This document shows positions 10,701 through 19,305 of a stretch of 64,000 nucleotides of DNA, piece by piece. The stretch's first letter is position 1, and each line of letters opens with the position of its first letter. The DNA lies in the NCBI GenBank assembly GCA_040384325.1, contig JAZKJL010000007.1:56430-120429 (forward strand), given 5' to 3'. The notes under the pieces were generated by a model that was not told where the DNA came from, made no database searches, and saw only the letters and a list, made by a program, of their open reading frames with translations. Source of the DNA: JACMLX01 sp040384325 (GTDB taxonomy: Bacteria > Gemmatimonadota > Gemmatimonadetes > Gemmatimonadales > Gemmatimonadaceae). Both the position numbers and the translations under genes were made by a program.

Positions 10701-12416
10701 GTGGAAAGTGAGCTGATCGGCGGTCGCTTCCGACTGCACCGCCTGCTGGGATCGGGCGCGATGGGCCAGGTCTGGCTCACCACCGACGAACGCCTGCAGC
10801 GCTCCGTGGCCGTGAAGGTCGTGATCCCGACCACCAACTCCGACCAGCAGCTCGGGGTGCGCCTCGAGCGCGAGGCGCGGGCGGCGGCGGCGATCCAGCA
10901 CAGCAACGTGGTGCGCGTGTTCGACTACCTCGAGGATGGCGATCGCACGCTGATCGTGATGGAGTACGTCGAGGGCGAGACGCTGGCCGAGAAGCTGGAG
11001 GCGGGCGGTGCGATGTCGCTGGAGGACGCGGTGGACATCGCGGCGCAGGTGTGTGATGGCCTCGCGGCGGCGCATCGCGCGGGCCTGGTGCACCGCGACC
11101 TGAAGCCATCCAACGTGATGATCACCGAGGATGGCGTGGCGAAGGTGCTGGACTTCGGCATTGCCAAGCGCACCGGCGCCAACGAAGCGGCGCTGACGAT
11201 GACCGGCGCGGTGATCGGCACGCCGCGCTACATGGCCCCCGAGCAGCTGCGTGGCGACCCGCTCGACCCGCGCGTCGACGTGCACGCCACCGGCCTGCTG
11301 CTGTTCGAGATGCTCACCGGACGCTCGGCATTCAGCAAGGTGAATTTCGCCGAGTTGATGTACCAGATCATGAACGAGATCCCCGACGCTGCGCTGCTCG
11401 AGGCGCGCGGCGTACCCACGGAGATCATCCAGATCCTGCAGCACGCCACGCAGAAGCGGCAGGAGGATCGCTGGCCGGATGCGAAGTCGATGGCCGAGGC
11501 GCTGCGGGTGTGCCTGTATGGCGAAGTGATTCGCGGTCGCAAGACGCCGATCTCCGCCGGCCTGCGCGCGATCATCGACAGCGGTGAACGCGTGATGCCG
11601 CTGACCACCAGCACCACGCCGGTGCCGGGCGTGGCGGCGATCAGTGGGCCGATCCCGGCGCTGGACGCCAGCACGCCGTTGATCGCCAGCACGCCGACCG
11701 CAGCGCAACCCGCGGTCACCGTGCCGACGCCCGTCGCAGCACCGGCACCGATGCCGCGCACCGAAACGATCCGCGCCGCGTCGACACCGTCGTCGAAGCT
11801 GCCGCTGATCGTGGGTGGCGTGGTGGCGCTGGCGGCGGTGATCGGGTTCGTGATCCTGAAGGGTGGCGGCGACACGCCGGCGGCGGCGACCACCGTGCCA
11901 CCCGTTGCCACCGCACCGGCGGCAGACACCGCGACGCCCGACACCACCGCGCCGTCCGCACCGGTGAACAACGCGCCGGTGGAACAGCCGGTGGCTGCCG
12001 CACCACCGGTCACGACGCCGACGCCTGGACCAGTCGTCGCCGCGCCGGTGCCGGTACCTCGCACACGCGTCGACTCGTCGGCACGCGGGTCGGACGCGGC
12101 GATTCGTGCGCAGGCGTCGCGACTCTACGCCACCGCGCTGCAGGCCGAGTGGCGGCTGATCGTGCCGGAGGAAGACGATGCAGGTGCGGCGCTGAGCGGG
12201 CTGCGCGCGATGTTCGACGTGAAGCTGAATGCCGCCGGGCAGCTGGCCGACATCAACCCGGTGTCGCTGTCGGGCAACGGGCCGTTCGACGATGCGGCAG
12301 CGCAGGTGCTGCAGACCGTGAACGCGTCACGCATCGGACTGCCGCAGCGTGACGCGGGCTACTCGATGCGGGTGGCGTTCAGCGGCCGTCGCGTCACCAT
12401 CGCACGGGTCCTGTAA
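10701..12416 (+). CDS. Membrane Ser/Thr protein kinase with a TonB-C-like extracytoplasmic domain
   Basis: It encodes 571 residues. The Hanks-type kinase domain spans about residues 9-270: Gly loop GSGAMGQVW (17-25), Lys39, HRDLKPSNVM with Asp133, DFG at 151-153, then GTPRYMAPEQL. A Pro/Ala-rich stretch precedes one transmembrane helix at about 368-386 (LPLIVGGVVALAAVIGFVIL). A Thr/Pro-rich extracytoplasmic linker leads to a TonB-C-like domain (about 470-571). The GTG start lies 6 nt after the Big2 gene. The gene converges on the T6SS operon with a 3-nt gap. PpkA-type kinases control T6SS by phosphorylation; a similar role here is inference, since no FHA partner is present. Confidence 0.9.
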   Translation: MESELIGGRFRLHRLLGSGAMGQVWLTTDERLQRSVAVKVVIPTTNSDQQLGVRLEREARAAAAIQHSNVVRVFDYLEDGDRTLIVMEYVEGETLAEKLEAGGAMSLEDAVDIAAQVCDGLAAAHRAGLVHRDLKPSNVMITEDGVAKVLDFGIAKRTGANEAALTMTGAVIGTPRYMAPEQLRGDPLDPRVDVHATGLLLFEMLTGRSAFSKVNFAELMYQIMNEIPDAALLEARGVPTEIIQILQHATQKRQEDRWPDAKSMAEALRVCLYGEVIRGRKTPISAGLRAIIDSGERVMPLTTSTTPVPGVAAISGPIPALDASTPLIASTPTAAQPAVTVPTPVAAPAPMPRTETIRAASTPSSKLPLIVGGVVALAAVIGFVILKGGGDTPAAATTVPPVATAPAADTATPDTTAPSAPVNNAPVEQPVAAAPPVTTPTPGPVVAAPVPVPRTRVDSSARGSDAAIRAQASRLYATALQAEWRLIVPEEDDAGAALSGLRAMFDVKLNAAGQLADINPVSLSGNGPFDDAAAQVLQTVNASRIGLPQRDAGYSMRVAFSGRRVTIARVL

Positions 12417-12419
12417 GGC

Positions 12420-12713
12420 TCAGCCGCCGACGATCACCGTCGGCGCGCCAAGCACGATCATCCCGCCGTGCGCGGTGTTGTCCAGCAGCCGTGCTGCGGG
12501 CTTCTTGCCGATCAGCACCGTTGCCGATCCCTTGATGATCACGTCGGGTGGCCCGACGCAGACGCACATCGAGGTCATGGTCGCAGCGGGCAATCCGCAC
12601 ACCAGCACCGTCGGCATGCCGGGCGGCAGGATCGGGCCGCCGACGTGTGGGACCAGCACCGTGACCATCGGGCAGACGTGCATGTCGGTGATCCGCGCCT
12701 GTGGCATCCCCAT
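12420..12713 (-). CDS. T6SS PAAR-domain spike-tip protein
   Basis: It encodes 97 residues and is the last gene of the T6SS operon. PAAR repeats cover the whole chain: HVCPM...GGPI, a glycine-rich TVLV strand, PAA, CVGPPDVIIKGSATVLI, PAARLLDNTAHGG and a closing APTVIVGG. PAAR proteins cap the VgrG trimer with a zinc-bound cone and recruit effectors. The protein has no extension, so it carries no toxin itself. Its ATG overlaps the stop of the preceding gene as TGATG, indicating translational coupling. Confidence 0.92.
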   Translation of the reverse strand: MGMPQARITDMHVCPMVTVLVPHVGGPILPPGMPTVLVCGLPAATMTSMCVCVGPPDVIIKGSATVLIGKKPAARLLDNTAHGGMIVLGAPTVIVGG

Positions 12714-13381
12714 CAGGCCTCCTGCGCGGGCTGTGCTGCGGCTTCCTGCCGCACGTAGGCAATGGCGGTCGGCCATCCCCCGAGCTTGGTGACGATCTCC
12801 AGCCCCTGCGCGATGCTGTTGCGCACGCGCGTATCCATCTGGTCCGGCGGTCCCTGCAGCGTGGACACAGTGACAGCGGCGGCGACGAACGTGGCCACCA
12901 TGCCCGGCGGCGGCGGCACCGGTGCCGCACCTTCGGCGGCGGCAATGCTGCCACCACTGAACCAGAGCGCGGCCGCCGCCAGCGTCACCGGATGCTTGAT
13001 GCCGAGTGCCTGCGCCATCGCCCAGATCTGGCGTCGCGTGGCGTCGTCCGGTGCGGCGATCCAGTGCTCGACGAGCGTGAGCAACTCGCCGATGCGAGGG
13101 GACTCGGGGATGCCGTCATCGGCCGCCGCGACGATGGCATGGCGTGCGGAGATCCACGCCCACCAGATGTTCTGGCGCGACGGGATGGCGACGGCGATGC
13201 AGCGCAGGGCTTCGGTGGAGAGGCCGGCACTGGCGAGCGATTCGACCAGCGCCGAGGGATCGTCGGTGCGGTGGCCGATTTCCTTCCAGGATTCTTCCAC
13301 GCCAGCGCGGTCCACCACGAAGCCGATGGCGGTGGACGGGTCGAGCGGCGTGTCGGGGGCAGGAGTCATGGCGGCACCCAT
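12713..13381 (-). CDS. T6SS-linked protein between vgrG and paar (possibly DUF6931-like)
   Basis: It encodes 222 residues, predicted cytoplasmic and mostly helical. There is no signal peptide; one Ala/Gly-rich hydrophobic stretch is at about 155-175. Tryptophans recur in short motifs (ESWKEIGHR, NIWWAWISARHAIV, VEHWIAAPDDATRRQIWAMAQ). It resembles a family I associate with T6SS loci under the label DUF6931, but that label is from memory. Both ends are coupled by one-base TGATG overlaps, with vgrG upstream and paar downstream. That strict placement suggests an adaptor or chaperone that assembles the VgrG-PAAR tip. The alternative ATG at 13369 would shorten it by four residues. Confidence 0.75.
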   Translation of the reverse strand: MGAAMTPAPDTPLDPSTAIGFVVDRAGVEESWKEIGHRTDDPSALVESLASAGLSTEALRCIAVAIPSRQNIWWAWISARHAIVAAADDGIPESPRIGELLTLVEHWIAAPDDATRRQIWAMAQALGIKHPVTLAAAALWFSGGSIAAAEGAAPVPPPPGMVATFVAAAVTVSTLQGPPDQMDTRVRNSIAQGLEIVTKLGGWPTAIAYVRQEAAAQPAQEA

Positions 13382-15444
13382 CAGTTGATCATCACGACGC
13401 CGCCCTTCAGCGTCAGCATGCCACCACCAGACACCTCGGCCATCGCGGAGCCGCTCGCCTTGAACTGGACCGACGAGATCTCGATGCTGGCCGGCGTCAT
13501 CTTGATCGTGCTGCCACCGCACTTCAATTCGATGCCCGCCGGCGCCTCGATCACGACCTTGCCGGACTTGCTCTTGATCGAGATGTCGGACATCACCTCG
13601 TGGGTAGATTTCCCCGTCTTCACCTCGGTAACCTCGTTGCCACTTTCGACGGTGGTGGTGAGGTTGTCCTTCACCTTGATGGTGCGCTTGCCCTTCGAGA
13701 TGGTGATGGACTGTTCGCCTTCCGAGATCGTGACCGTCTGGTTGCCCTTCTTGATCGTGAGCGTCTGGTTGCCCTCGTTCAGCGTGTGCGTCTCGTGGCT
13801 CTTGTCGATCACCATCTTCGACTCGTTCTTGATCAGCCCCACGAAGTCCTTCTCGGCCTGGAAGTTCACCAACTCACTGCCCTTCTTGTCCACGAAGCGC
13901 AGTTCGTTGAAGTTCTCCTTCCCGCCATTCGGCGTCGAGCGGGTGCGCATCGCGCTCTGATCCTTGTCGTCCGGCAGCTTGATCTGCGGCGCGTTCTTGT
14001 CGTTGTACAGGCTGCCCACGACCACCGGGGCGTCGGGATCACCACCGAGGAAGCTGACCAGCACCTGGTGTCCCACGCGCGGCAGGAAGAAGGAGCCGAA
14101 GCCAGGTCCGGCGACCATCTGCGCCACGCGCACCCAGCAGCTGTCACCGGGGCCGTTGGGGACCGCAGCATCACGGTTCCACTCGAACGCCACGCGCACG
14201 CGGCCGTGCTTGTCGGTGAAGATCTCCTCGCCCGACGGCCCGATCACGGTGGCCACGTGCATGCCGTGCACGATGGGCCATGGCACGTGGCGGGGTGGAC
14301 GGAACACCTGCGTGCTGTTGATGCAGGTGAACTGGTTGGAGTAACCCTGGCTGGCATCGTCGCCGCCGTAGTAGCTGCCGTTCTCGCCGAAATGTTCGAC
14401 GGCCAGCACGAAGTACTTGCCGTCCACACCCGGCTGCGAGCTGCACTTCAGATTCACCTTCGCGCCGGCGGCGAGTGCGGTGGCGGTGCTGGTGCCCACC
14501 AGGCGTGTGGCGGCGGCGGCCTCGGCTTGCGCACGCAGCGTGGCCTGGCTGGTGAGGGAGGTGTTGACCTTCCCCACCTTCGCGTCCTGCGCGCCGCCGC
14601 CCTTGTCCACACCATCGTGGTCGGCGCCGACGAGGTATTCGTACACCTGGTGCTCCAGCGCGGCCGGCAGCGAGGCTGCGGTGAGCGGCCACGAGCCATC
14701 ACCACCCGAGACGTCAGGCGCCGTGGCCTGTTCACGATTCTCGCGCCCGGTGAGCGCCACGTGCGAGGTGCCGACGACCGTCTTTCGCACGAACGGCTGC
14801 TGCCACAGGTGGGCGCTGAGCAGCCGCGCGTCGTCCTTCCAGTCGAGATCCGACATGCGATCGAGACCATGCCGCACCTCGGCGGCGGCCATGCTGTCGG
14901 CCACCAGCATCTTGCACTCGGTGGCGGTGTGCGTGAAGGTGTACCAGAGGCCGTCCCGCTCCATCAGCCGGCTGACGAAGTTCCACTTCGACTCGTCGTA
15001 CCGCGTGCGACTGGGCACCGGCTCGTAGGTGCCGGTGAGTCGGGAATCCACCGCCAGGCCGGTGAGCACCGACTTGAGGATGTCGGGCATCTTGTCGTCC
15101 TGGAACACCTCGAAGCCGCTGCCGAGCGTGAGCAGCCACACCGGCGGCACCACGTGCAGCACGTACTCCGCCAATGGCCCGCTGTCCTGGGGCAGCCGTT
15201 CCACGTGCCGCACGATGCCGGTGAAGAACCGCTCCGATCCCGCCTTCGGGTCGCACTTCAGCGAGACGGTCTTCAACAGCAGTTCCTTGGCCGCGATGTC
15301 ATTGCGTTCACTGCAGGCCACGATCCGCAGGTCGAACAGCGACGACACCGCCTCTGAGCACGTCCAGCTCATGCAGAGCAGCACGTCTTTCCCCAGCGGC
15401 GTGGTGAGCTGGAATGGGCGCGTGTCCTGCGAATAGGTCGGCAT
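13381..15444 (-). CDS. vgrG: T6SS VgrG spike protein
   Basis: It encodes 687 residues. The N-terminal gp27-like region (residues 1 to about 370) begins FQLTTPLGKDVLLCMSW. The OB-fold gp5-like segment contains VRVAFEWNRD, CWVRVAQMVAGPGFGSFFLPRVGHQVLVSFLGGDPDAP and VVGSLYND. A C-terminal needle of repeated strands (KKGNQTVTISEGEQSITISKGKRTIKV) follows, and the chain ends soon after DUF2345-type strands. There is no appended effector domain. It is preceded by clpV and coupled to the downstream gene through TGATG. Confidence 0.95.
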   Translation of the reverse strand: MPTYSQDTRPFQLTTPLGKDVLLCMSWTCSEAVSSLFDLRIVACSERNDIAAKELLLKTVSLKCDPKAGSERFFTGIVRHVERLPQDSGPLAEYVLHVVPPVWLLTLGSGFEVFQDDKMPDILKSVLTGLAVDSRLTGTYEPVPSRTRYDESKWNFVSRLMERDGLWYTFTHTATECKMLVADSMAAAEVRHGLDRMSDLDWKDDARLLSAHLWQQPFVRKTVVGTSHVALTGRENREQATAPDVSGGDGSWPLTAASLPAALEHQVYEYLVGADHDGVDKGGGAQDAKVGKVNTSLTSQATLRAQAEAAAATRLVGTSTATALAAGAKVNLKCSSQPGVDGKYFVLAVEHFGENGSYYGGDDASQGYSNQFTCINSTQVFRPPRHVPWPIVHGMHVATVIGPSGEEIFTDKHGRVRVAFEWNRDAAVPNGPGDSCWVRVAQMVAGPGFGSFFLPRVGHQVLVSFLGGDPDAPVVVGSLYNDKNAPQIKLPDDKDQSAMRTRSTPNGGKENFNELRFVDKKGSELVNFQAEKDFVGLIKNESKMVIDKSHETHTLNEGNQTLTIKKGNQTVTISEGEQSITISKGKRTIKVKDNLTTTVESGNEVTEVKTGKSTHEVMSDISIKSKSGKVVIEAPAGIELKCGGSTIKMTPASIEISSVQFKASGSAMAEVSGGGMLTLKGGVVMIN

Positions 15445-15463
15445 CGTCGGTGTCCGGTTGAAA

Positions 15464-18136
15464 TCAGTCGGTCACGGCTTCGTACGCGAAGTCGCCGCTC
15501 TCGCCGACGGTGACGCGCACCGCCGACGCCTTCTTCCCCTCGACCAGTGCCGTCAGCAGCAGCGTCGAGACCTCGGGAAGGAGCGTATTGGTGAGGATGT
15601 TGTCCACGTTGCGCGCACCGCTCTCGACCTCGGTGCAGCGGGCGGCAACCTGGTTCACGAGGTCATCGCCGTACTCCAGCGTCACGCGATGCACCTCGTT
15701 CAGGCGCCGCGCGATCTTGGCCAGCTTGAGCCGCACGATGCTCTTCAGGTTCTCGTCACGGATCGGGTAGTACGGCACGATCACGGTGCGCCCGAGGAAG
15801 GCGGGCTTGAACGCCGCATCGAGTTCCGGCTTCAGCGCCGCCGCCATCGCCTCGGGGAACGGCATCGTCTCCGGGTCGGCGGTGAGCTTCATGATCGTCT
15901 CGGTGCCGCAGTTGGTGGTGAGGATGATCACCGAGTTGCGGAAGTCGATCTGCCGCCCTTCGCCATCCTCCATCACACCCTTGTCGAACACCTGGAAGAA
16001 CAGTTCCAGCACGTCGGGATGCGCCTTCTCGATCTCGTCCAGCAGCACCACGCTGTACGGACGGCGCCGCACCGCCTCGGTGAGCACACCACCCTCGCCG
16101 TAGCCGACGTAGCCTGGCGGCGATCCCTTCAGCGTGCTGACGGTATGCGGCTCCTGGAACTCGCTCATGTTGATCGTGATCATGTTCCGCTCACCGCCGT
16201 AGAGCATCTCGCTGACGGTGGTGGCGGTTTCCGTCTTGCCCACACCCGACGGTCCGACGAGCAGGAACACGCCCTTCGGCTTGTTGGGATCCTCGATGCC
16301 GGCCTTGCTGGTGCGCATGCGTCGCGCGATCGCCTCCAACGCGTGGTCCTGGCCGATCACGCGCGCACCGAGGTGCGTCTCGAGCTGCAGCAGCGTGCCC
16401 AGTTCATCGCGCATCATCGAACCGACCGGGATACCCGTCCAGCCGGCGATCACCTCACCCACGATCGACGCATCGACGGTGACGCGCATCAGCGGCGTCT
16501 CGCCCTGCAGCGCCTCGAGCTCGGCCTGCTTCGCGACTAGCTCCGCGCGCGAGGTGTCGTCGGCACCGCTGGATTCCTCACCGGCGGCCGGTGCGGTGCC
16601 CTCGAGCTGCTGGCGCAGTGCCCGGATGGCCTCGACCATGCCACGCTCCTGCTCCCAGCGCGCTTCCATCGCGGTCAGTCGCTCGGCCGTGCTGGCACGC
16701 AGCGCATCGATCGTCCCCAGTCGCTCGGAGTGATCGACGCCGACCGCGACTTCACGTCGCAGCACGCGCTCCTGCACCTCGAGGTCCTGCAGCACGCGAC
16801 GCGCATCTTCCACCGGCGCCGGGGTGCTGCTCTGGCCGAGGGCGAGACGCGCACAGGCGGTGTCGAGCACGCTCACCGCCTTGTCGGGCAGCTGTCGGTC
16901 GGGGAGGTAGCGATGCGAGAGACGCACCGCGGCCGCCAACCCTTCGTCGGTGATGCGCACCGTGTGGTGCTTCTCCAGCGACGGCACCACGCCGCGCAGC
17001 ATCAGCATGCAGACACTCTCGGTCGGCTCGTCCACCTTCACCAGCTGGAAGCGACGGGAGAGTGCCGGGTCCTTCTCGAAGAACTTCTTGTACTCGCTCC
17101 AGGTGGTGGCGGCGATGGTGCGCAGCTCGCCGCGCGCGAGGGCCGGCTTGAGCAGGTTGGCGGCGTCGTTCTGGCCCGCGGCCCCGCCGGCGCCGATCAT
17201 CGTGTGCGCCTCGTCGATGAAGAGGATGATCGGCACCGGTGAGTTCTTCACCTCGTCGATCAGGCCCTTGAGTCGCGCCTCGAACTCACCCTTCACGCCC
17301 GCGCCGGCCTGCAGCAGCGCGAGGTCCAGCGTGCGCAGCGTGACACCCTTCAGCGGCGGCGGCACGTCGCCCTCGGCGATGCGGCGCGCGAAGCCTTCCA
17401 CCACCGCCGTCTTGCCGACGCCGGCTTCACCGACGAGGATCGGGTTGTTCTGCCGGCGACGGGTGAGGATGTCCACCACCTGACGCACTTCGGTATCGCG
17501 GCCGAGCACCGGATCGATCTTGCCGGCGCGCGCATTGGCGGTGAGGTCCACCGTGTACTGATCGAGGAACGGCTGCTTGCCACCGCCCGCGCGCGCACCG
17601 TGTGCGCCAGCACCGTCGCTGCCCGGTGCGACGGGGCCACCGCTGGACGCCATCTGCGCGCGCGACTCGACGCTCTCCACCACGATCGCATCGAAGGTGC
17701 TGCGCAGCGCCTCCTTGTTGACCATCGCCAGCGACGGCAGATCGGCGAGCATGCGACGCGAGATGTCCTCGTCGGTGACGAGGGCCAGCAGCACATGGCC
17801 GGTGCGCACCTTCTGCGCGCCGTAATCGATGGAACCGATGGTCCACGCCTCGGTGAGCAGCTTGACCAGCGTCGGCGAGAGCGACGGGGTACGGGCGTTG
17901 CCGGTCTTCAGCTTGTCGAGCGCGCGCTGGATCTCGGTGGCCAGCCGCGAGCGATCGACACCGAAGTGCTTGAGCGCGAAGAACAGGTCGGTGTCGGTGG
18001 CATCGAGTGCCTTGAGCAGGAGGTGCTCGATCTCGATGTCGTAATGCGTGCGCGACAGGCAGGTCCCGGCCGCCGCCTCGACGGCGTTGCGTAGTTCGGG
18101 ATCCAGCTTGGCGATGAGGGCGCGGAGGGTGACCAT
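15464..18136 (-). CDS. clpV: T6SS sheath-disassembly ATPase ClpV (TssH)
   Basis: It encodes 890 residues, the normal ClpV length. The N-terminal double Clp-N repeat (YDIEIEHLLLKALDATDTDLF) binds contracted TssC. AAA-1 has Walker A GEAGVGKTAVVEG at about residue 230 and Walker B IILFIDEAHT. AAA-2 has GPSGVGKTETA at about residue 630 and VVLLDEIEKAHPDVL. A shortened middle coiled-coil domain lies at about 410-540, as in ClpV rather than ClpB. A proline/glycine/alanine linker at about 160-185 is family-typical. It lies between tssG and vgrG on the same strand. Confidence 0.95.
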   Translation of the reverse strand: MVTLRALIAKLDPELRNAVEAAAGTCLSRTHYDIEIEHLLLKALDATDTDLFFALKHFGVDRSRLATEIQRALDKLKTGNARTPSLSPTLVKLLTEAWTIGSIDYGAQKVRTGHVLLALVTDEDISRRMLADLPSLAMVNKEALRSTFDAIVVESVESRAQMASSGGPVAPGSDGAGAHGARAGGGKQPFLDQYTVDLTANARAGKIDPVLGRDTEVRQVVDILTRRRQNNPILVGEAGVGKTAVVEGFARRIAEGDVPPPLKGVTLRTLDLALLQAGAGVKGEFEARLKGLIDEVKNSPVPIILFIDEAHTMIGAGGAAGQNDAANLLKPALARGELRTIAATTWSEYKKFFEKDPALSRRFQLVKVDEPTESVCMLMLRGVVPSLEKHHTVRITDEGLAAAVRLSHRYLPDRQLPDKAVSVLDTACARLALGQSSTPAPVEDARRVLQDLEVQERVLRREVAVGVDHSERLGTIDALRASTAERLTAMEARWEQERGMVEAIRALRQQLEGTAPAAGEESSGADDTSRAELVAKQAELEALQGETPLMRVTVDASIVGEVIAGWTGIPVGSMMRDELGTLLQLETHLGARVIGQDHALEAIARRMRTSKAGIEDPNKPKGVFLLVGPSGVGKTETATTVSEMLYGGERNMITINMSEFQEPHTVSTLKGSPPGYVGYGEGGVLTEAVRRRPYSVVLLDEIEKAHPDVLELFFQVFDKGVMEDGEGRQIDFRNSVIILTTNCGTETIMKLTADPETMPFPEAMAAALKPELDAAFKPAFLGRTVIVPYYPIRDENLKSIVRLKLAKIARRLNEVHRVTLEYGDDLVNQVAARCTEVESGARNVDNILTNTLLPEVSTLLLTALVEGKKASAVRVTVGESGDFAYEAVTD

Positions 18137-18210
18137 CTGTCGGGGGGTTCAGGGGGGGAGGGACAGCGATGGTGCGGTGGGAGCTGATCGGCGCTCCCGA
18201 TGTGCAGGGT

Positions 18211-19305
18211 TCAGAACAGGAACGACGTGTCGTCGGGATCGCGGGTGGGTGTTCGGGTGCGGAGCCATGTGCCCCAGCCGAGTTGCCCGCCGGCCGTGCC
18301 AAGCACGGTGGACGGCACCGCGCTGCGCTCGAGCACCAGGCAGACTTCCACTTCCACGGCATCACCGGCCACGAAGCGCACCAAACCCTTCAGCGCTTCG
18401 TGGCCCTTGGTGCCGGGCAACAATCCATCGAACATGGTGCGCGACACGGGACCGATGCGGACGCGGGCACGAGCGCCGTGATCGAGCACCTCGTCACCCA
18501 CGATGCTGCCGAGACCGAGCACGGTGGTGTCATCGTCCTCGCCGAGCGCGCATTGCATGCCGGGTGCGAGCCGATACCACGCCGGCACGAACTCGTCCAC
18601 GTGACAGGGGACATCGAGGTAGGCCGTGAGCAGTTGCTGCAGCGCCGTGGCCGATCGGGCGTGCGGCGCCAGCAGTCCCGCGTGACGCAGCAGCACCGAG
18701 TCGTCGATGCCGATGCGTGCCGCCACCGCCGGTGTGCCGAGCCCGATCGCACTGCGCAGCCGCTGCGACAGCGCATCGTCCTCGGCGCCCTCCCCTGCCG
18801 CCACGTGCGGACGGGTGGTGCGCCAGGCGCGATAGAACAGCGAGATCAGCCGATGGTGGAACAGGTCGAGGAAGTCGCGCAGCGCGGTGTCCTTCAGCGC
18901 CACCCTTTCCGCGACGTACTGCGTGTACGTCTTCGGCAGCACGCCGGCCGGGCCGACGAGGCCGAGGAAGTTCACTTCCATGAACGGCTGTCCACCGGCA
19001 CCGCGCATGCCGGCGCGCGAGGCGCGCGTGCGTGGCGTGGACAGTTCGCTCTCGTCGGTGACACCCGGGCCACCCGGGGTGACGTTCACGCGCTGCACGT
19101 CGCCGGGTGGGAACGCAAGCGACGGCTGCACGCCGAAACGCACCGCCTCGTGCGCCGGGTCGCCGAACTCGCCGAGTGCGGCGCGTCCCGGGTTGACGCG
19201 CGACAGCAGGCGCACGACCTGCGCGAACTCGAACGCACCCGGCGCCTGTTCGATCCGCGCGACGAGGGCGTCCATCGCGGCCTGGTCGAGGGCGGCGAGG
19301 CTCAT
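18211..19305 (-). CDS. tssG: T6SS baseplate protein TssG
   Basis: It encodes 364 residues of the ImpH/VasB family: the N-terminal FEFAQVVRLLSRVNP motif, a central VNFLGLVGPAGVLP signature and the C-terminal GTWLRT end. TssG forms the baseplate wedge with TssE, TssF and TssK. The ATG overlaps the tssF stop by four bases (ATGA). This supports the start at 19305 rather than the longer in-frame ORF. Confidence 0.93.
   Translation of the reverse strand: MSLAALDQAAMDALVARIEQAPGAFEFAQVVRLLSRVNPGRAALGEFGDPAHEAVRFGVQPSLAFPPGDVQRVNVTPGGPGVTDESELSTPRTRASRAGMRGAGGQPFMEVNFLGLVGPAGVLPKTYTQYVAERVALKDTALRDFLDLFHHRLISLFYRAWRTTRPHVAAGEGAEDDALSQRLRSAIGLGTPAVAARIGIDDSVLLRHAGLLAPHARSATALQQLLTAYLDVPCHVDEFVPAWYRLAPGMQCALGEDDDTTVLGLGSIVGDEVLDHGARARVRIGPVSRTMFDGLLPGTKGHEALKGLVRFVAGDAVEVEVCLVLERSAVPSTVLGTAGGQLGWGTWLRTRTPTRDPDDTSFLF

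Noticed and set aside
13381..15444. Evolved VgrG with a C-terminal toxin
   Set aside because: The chain ends right after the needle/DUF2345-type strands; no extra domain is seen.
15458..16540. 360-residue plus-strand open frame opposite clpV
   Set aside because: Codon and composition (His/Arg-rich) are typical of antisense shadows; clpV on the other strand is certain.
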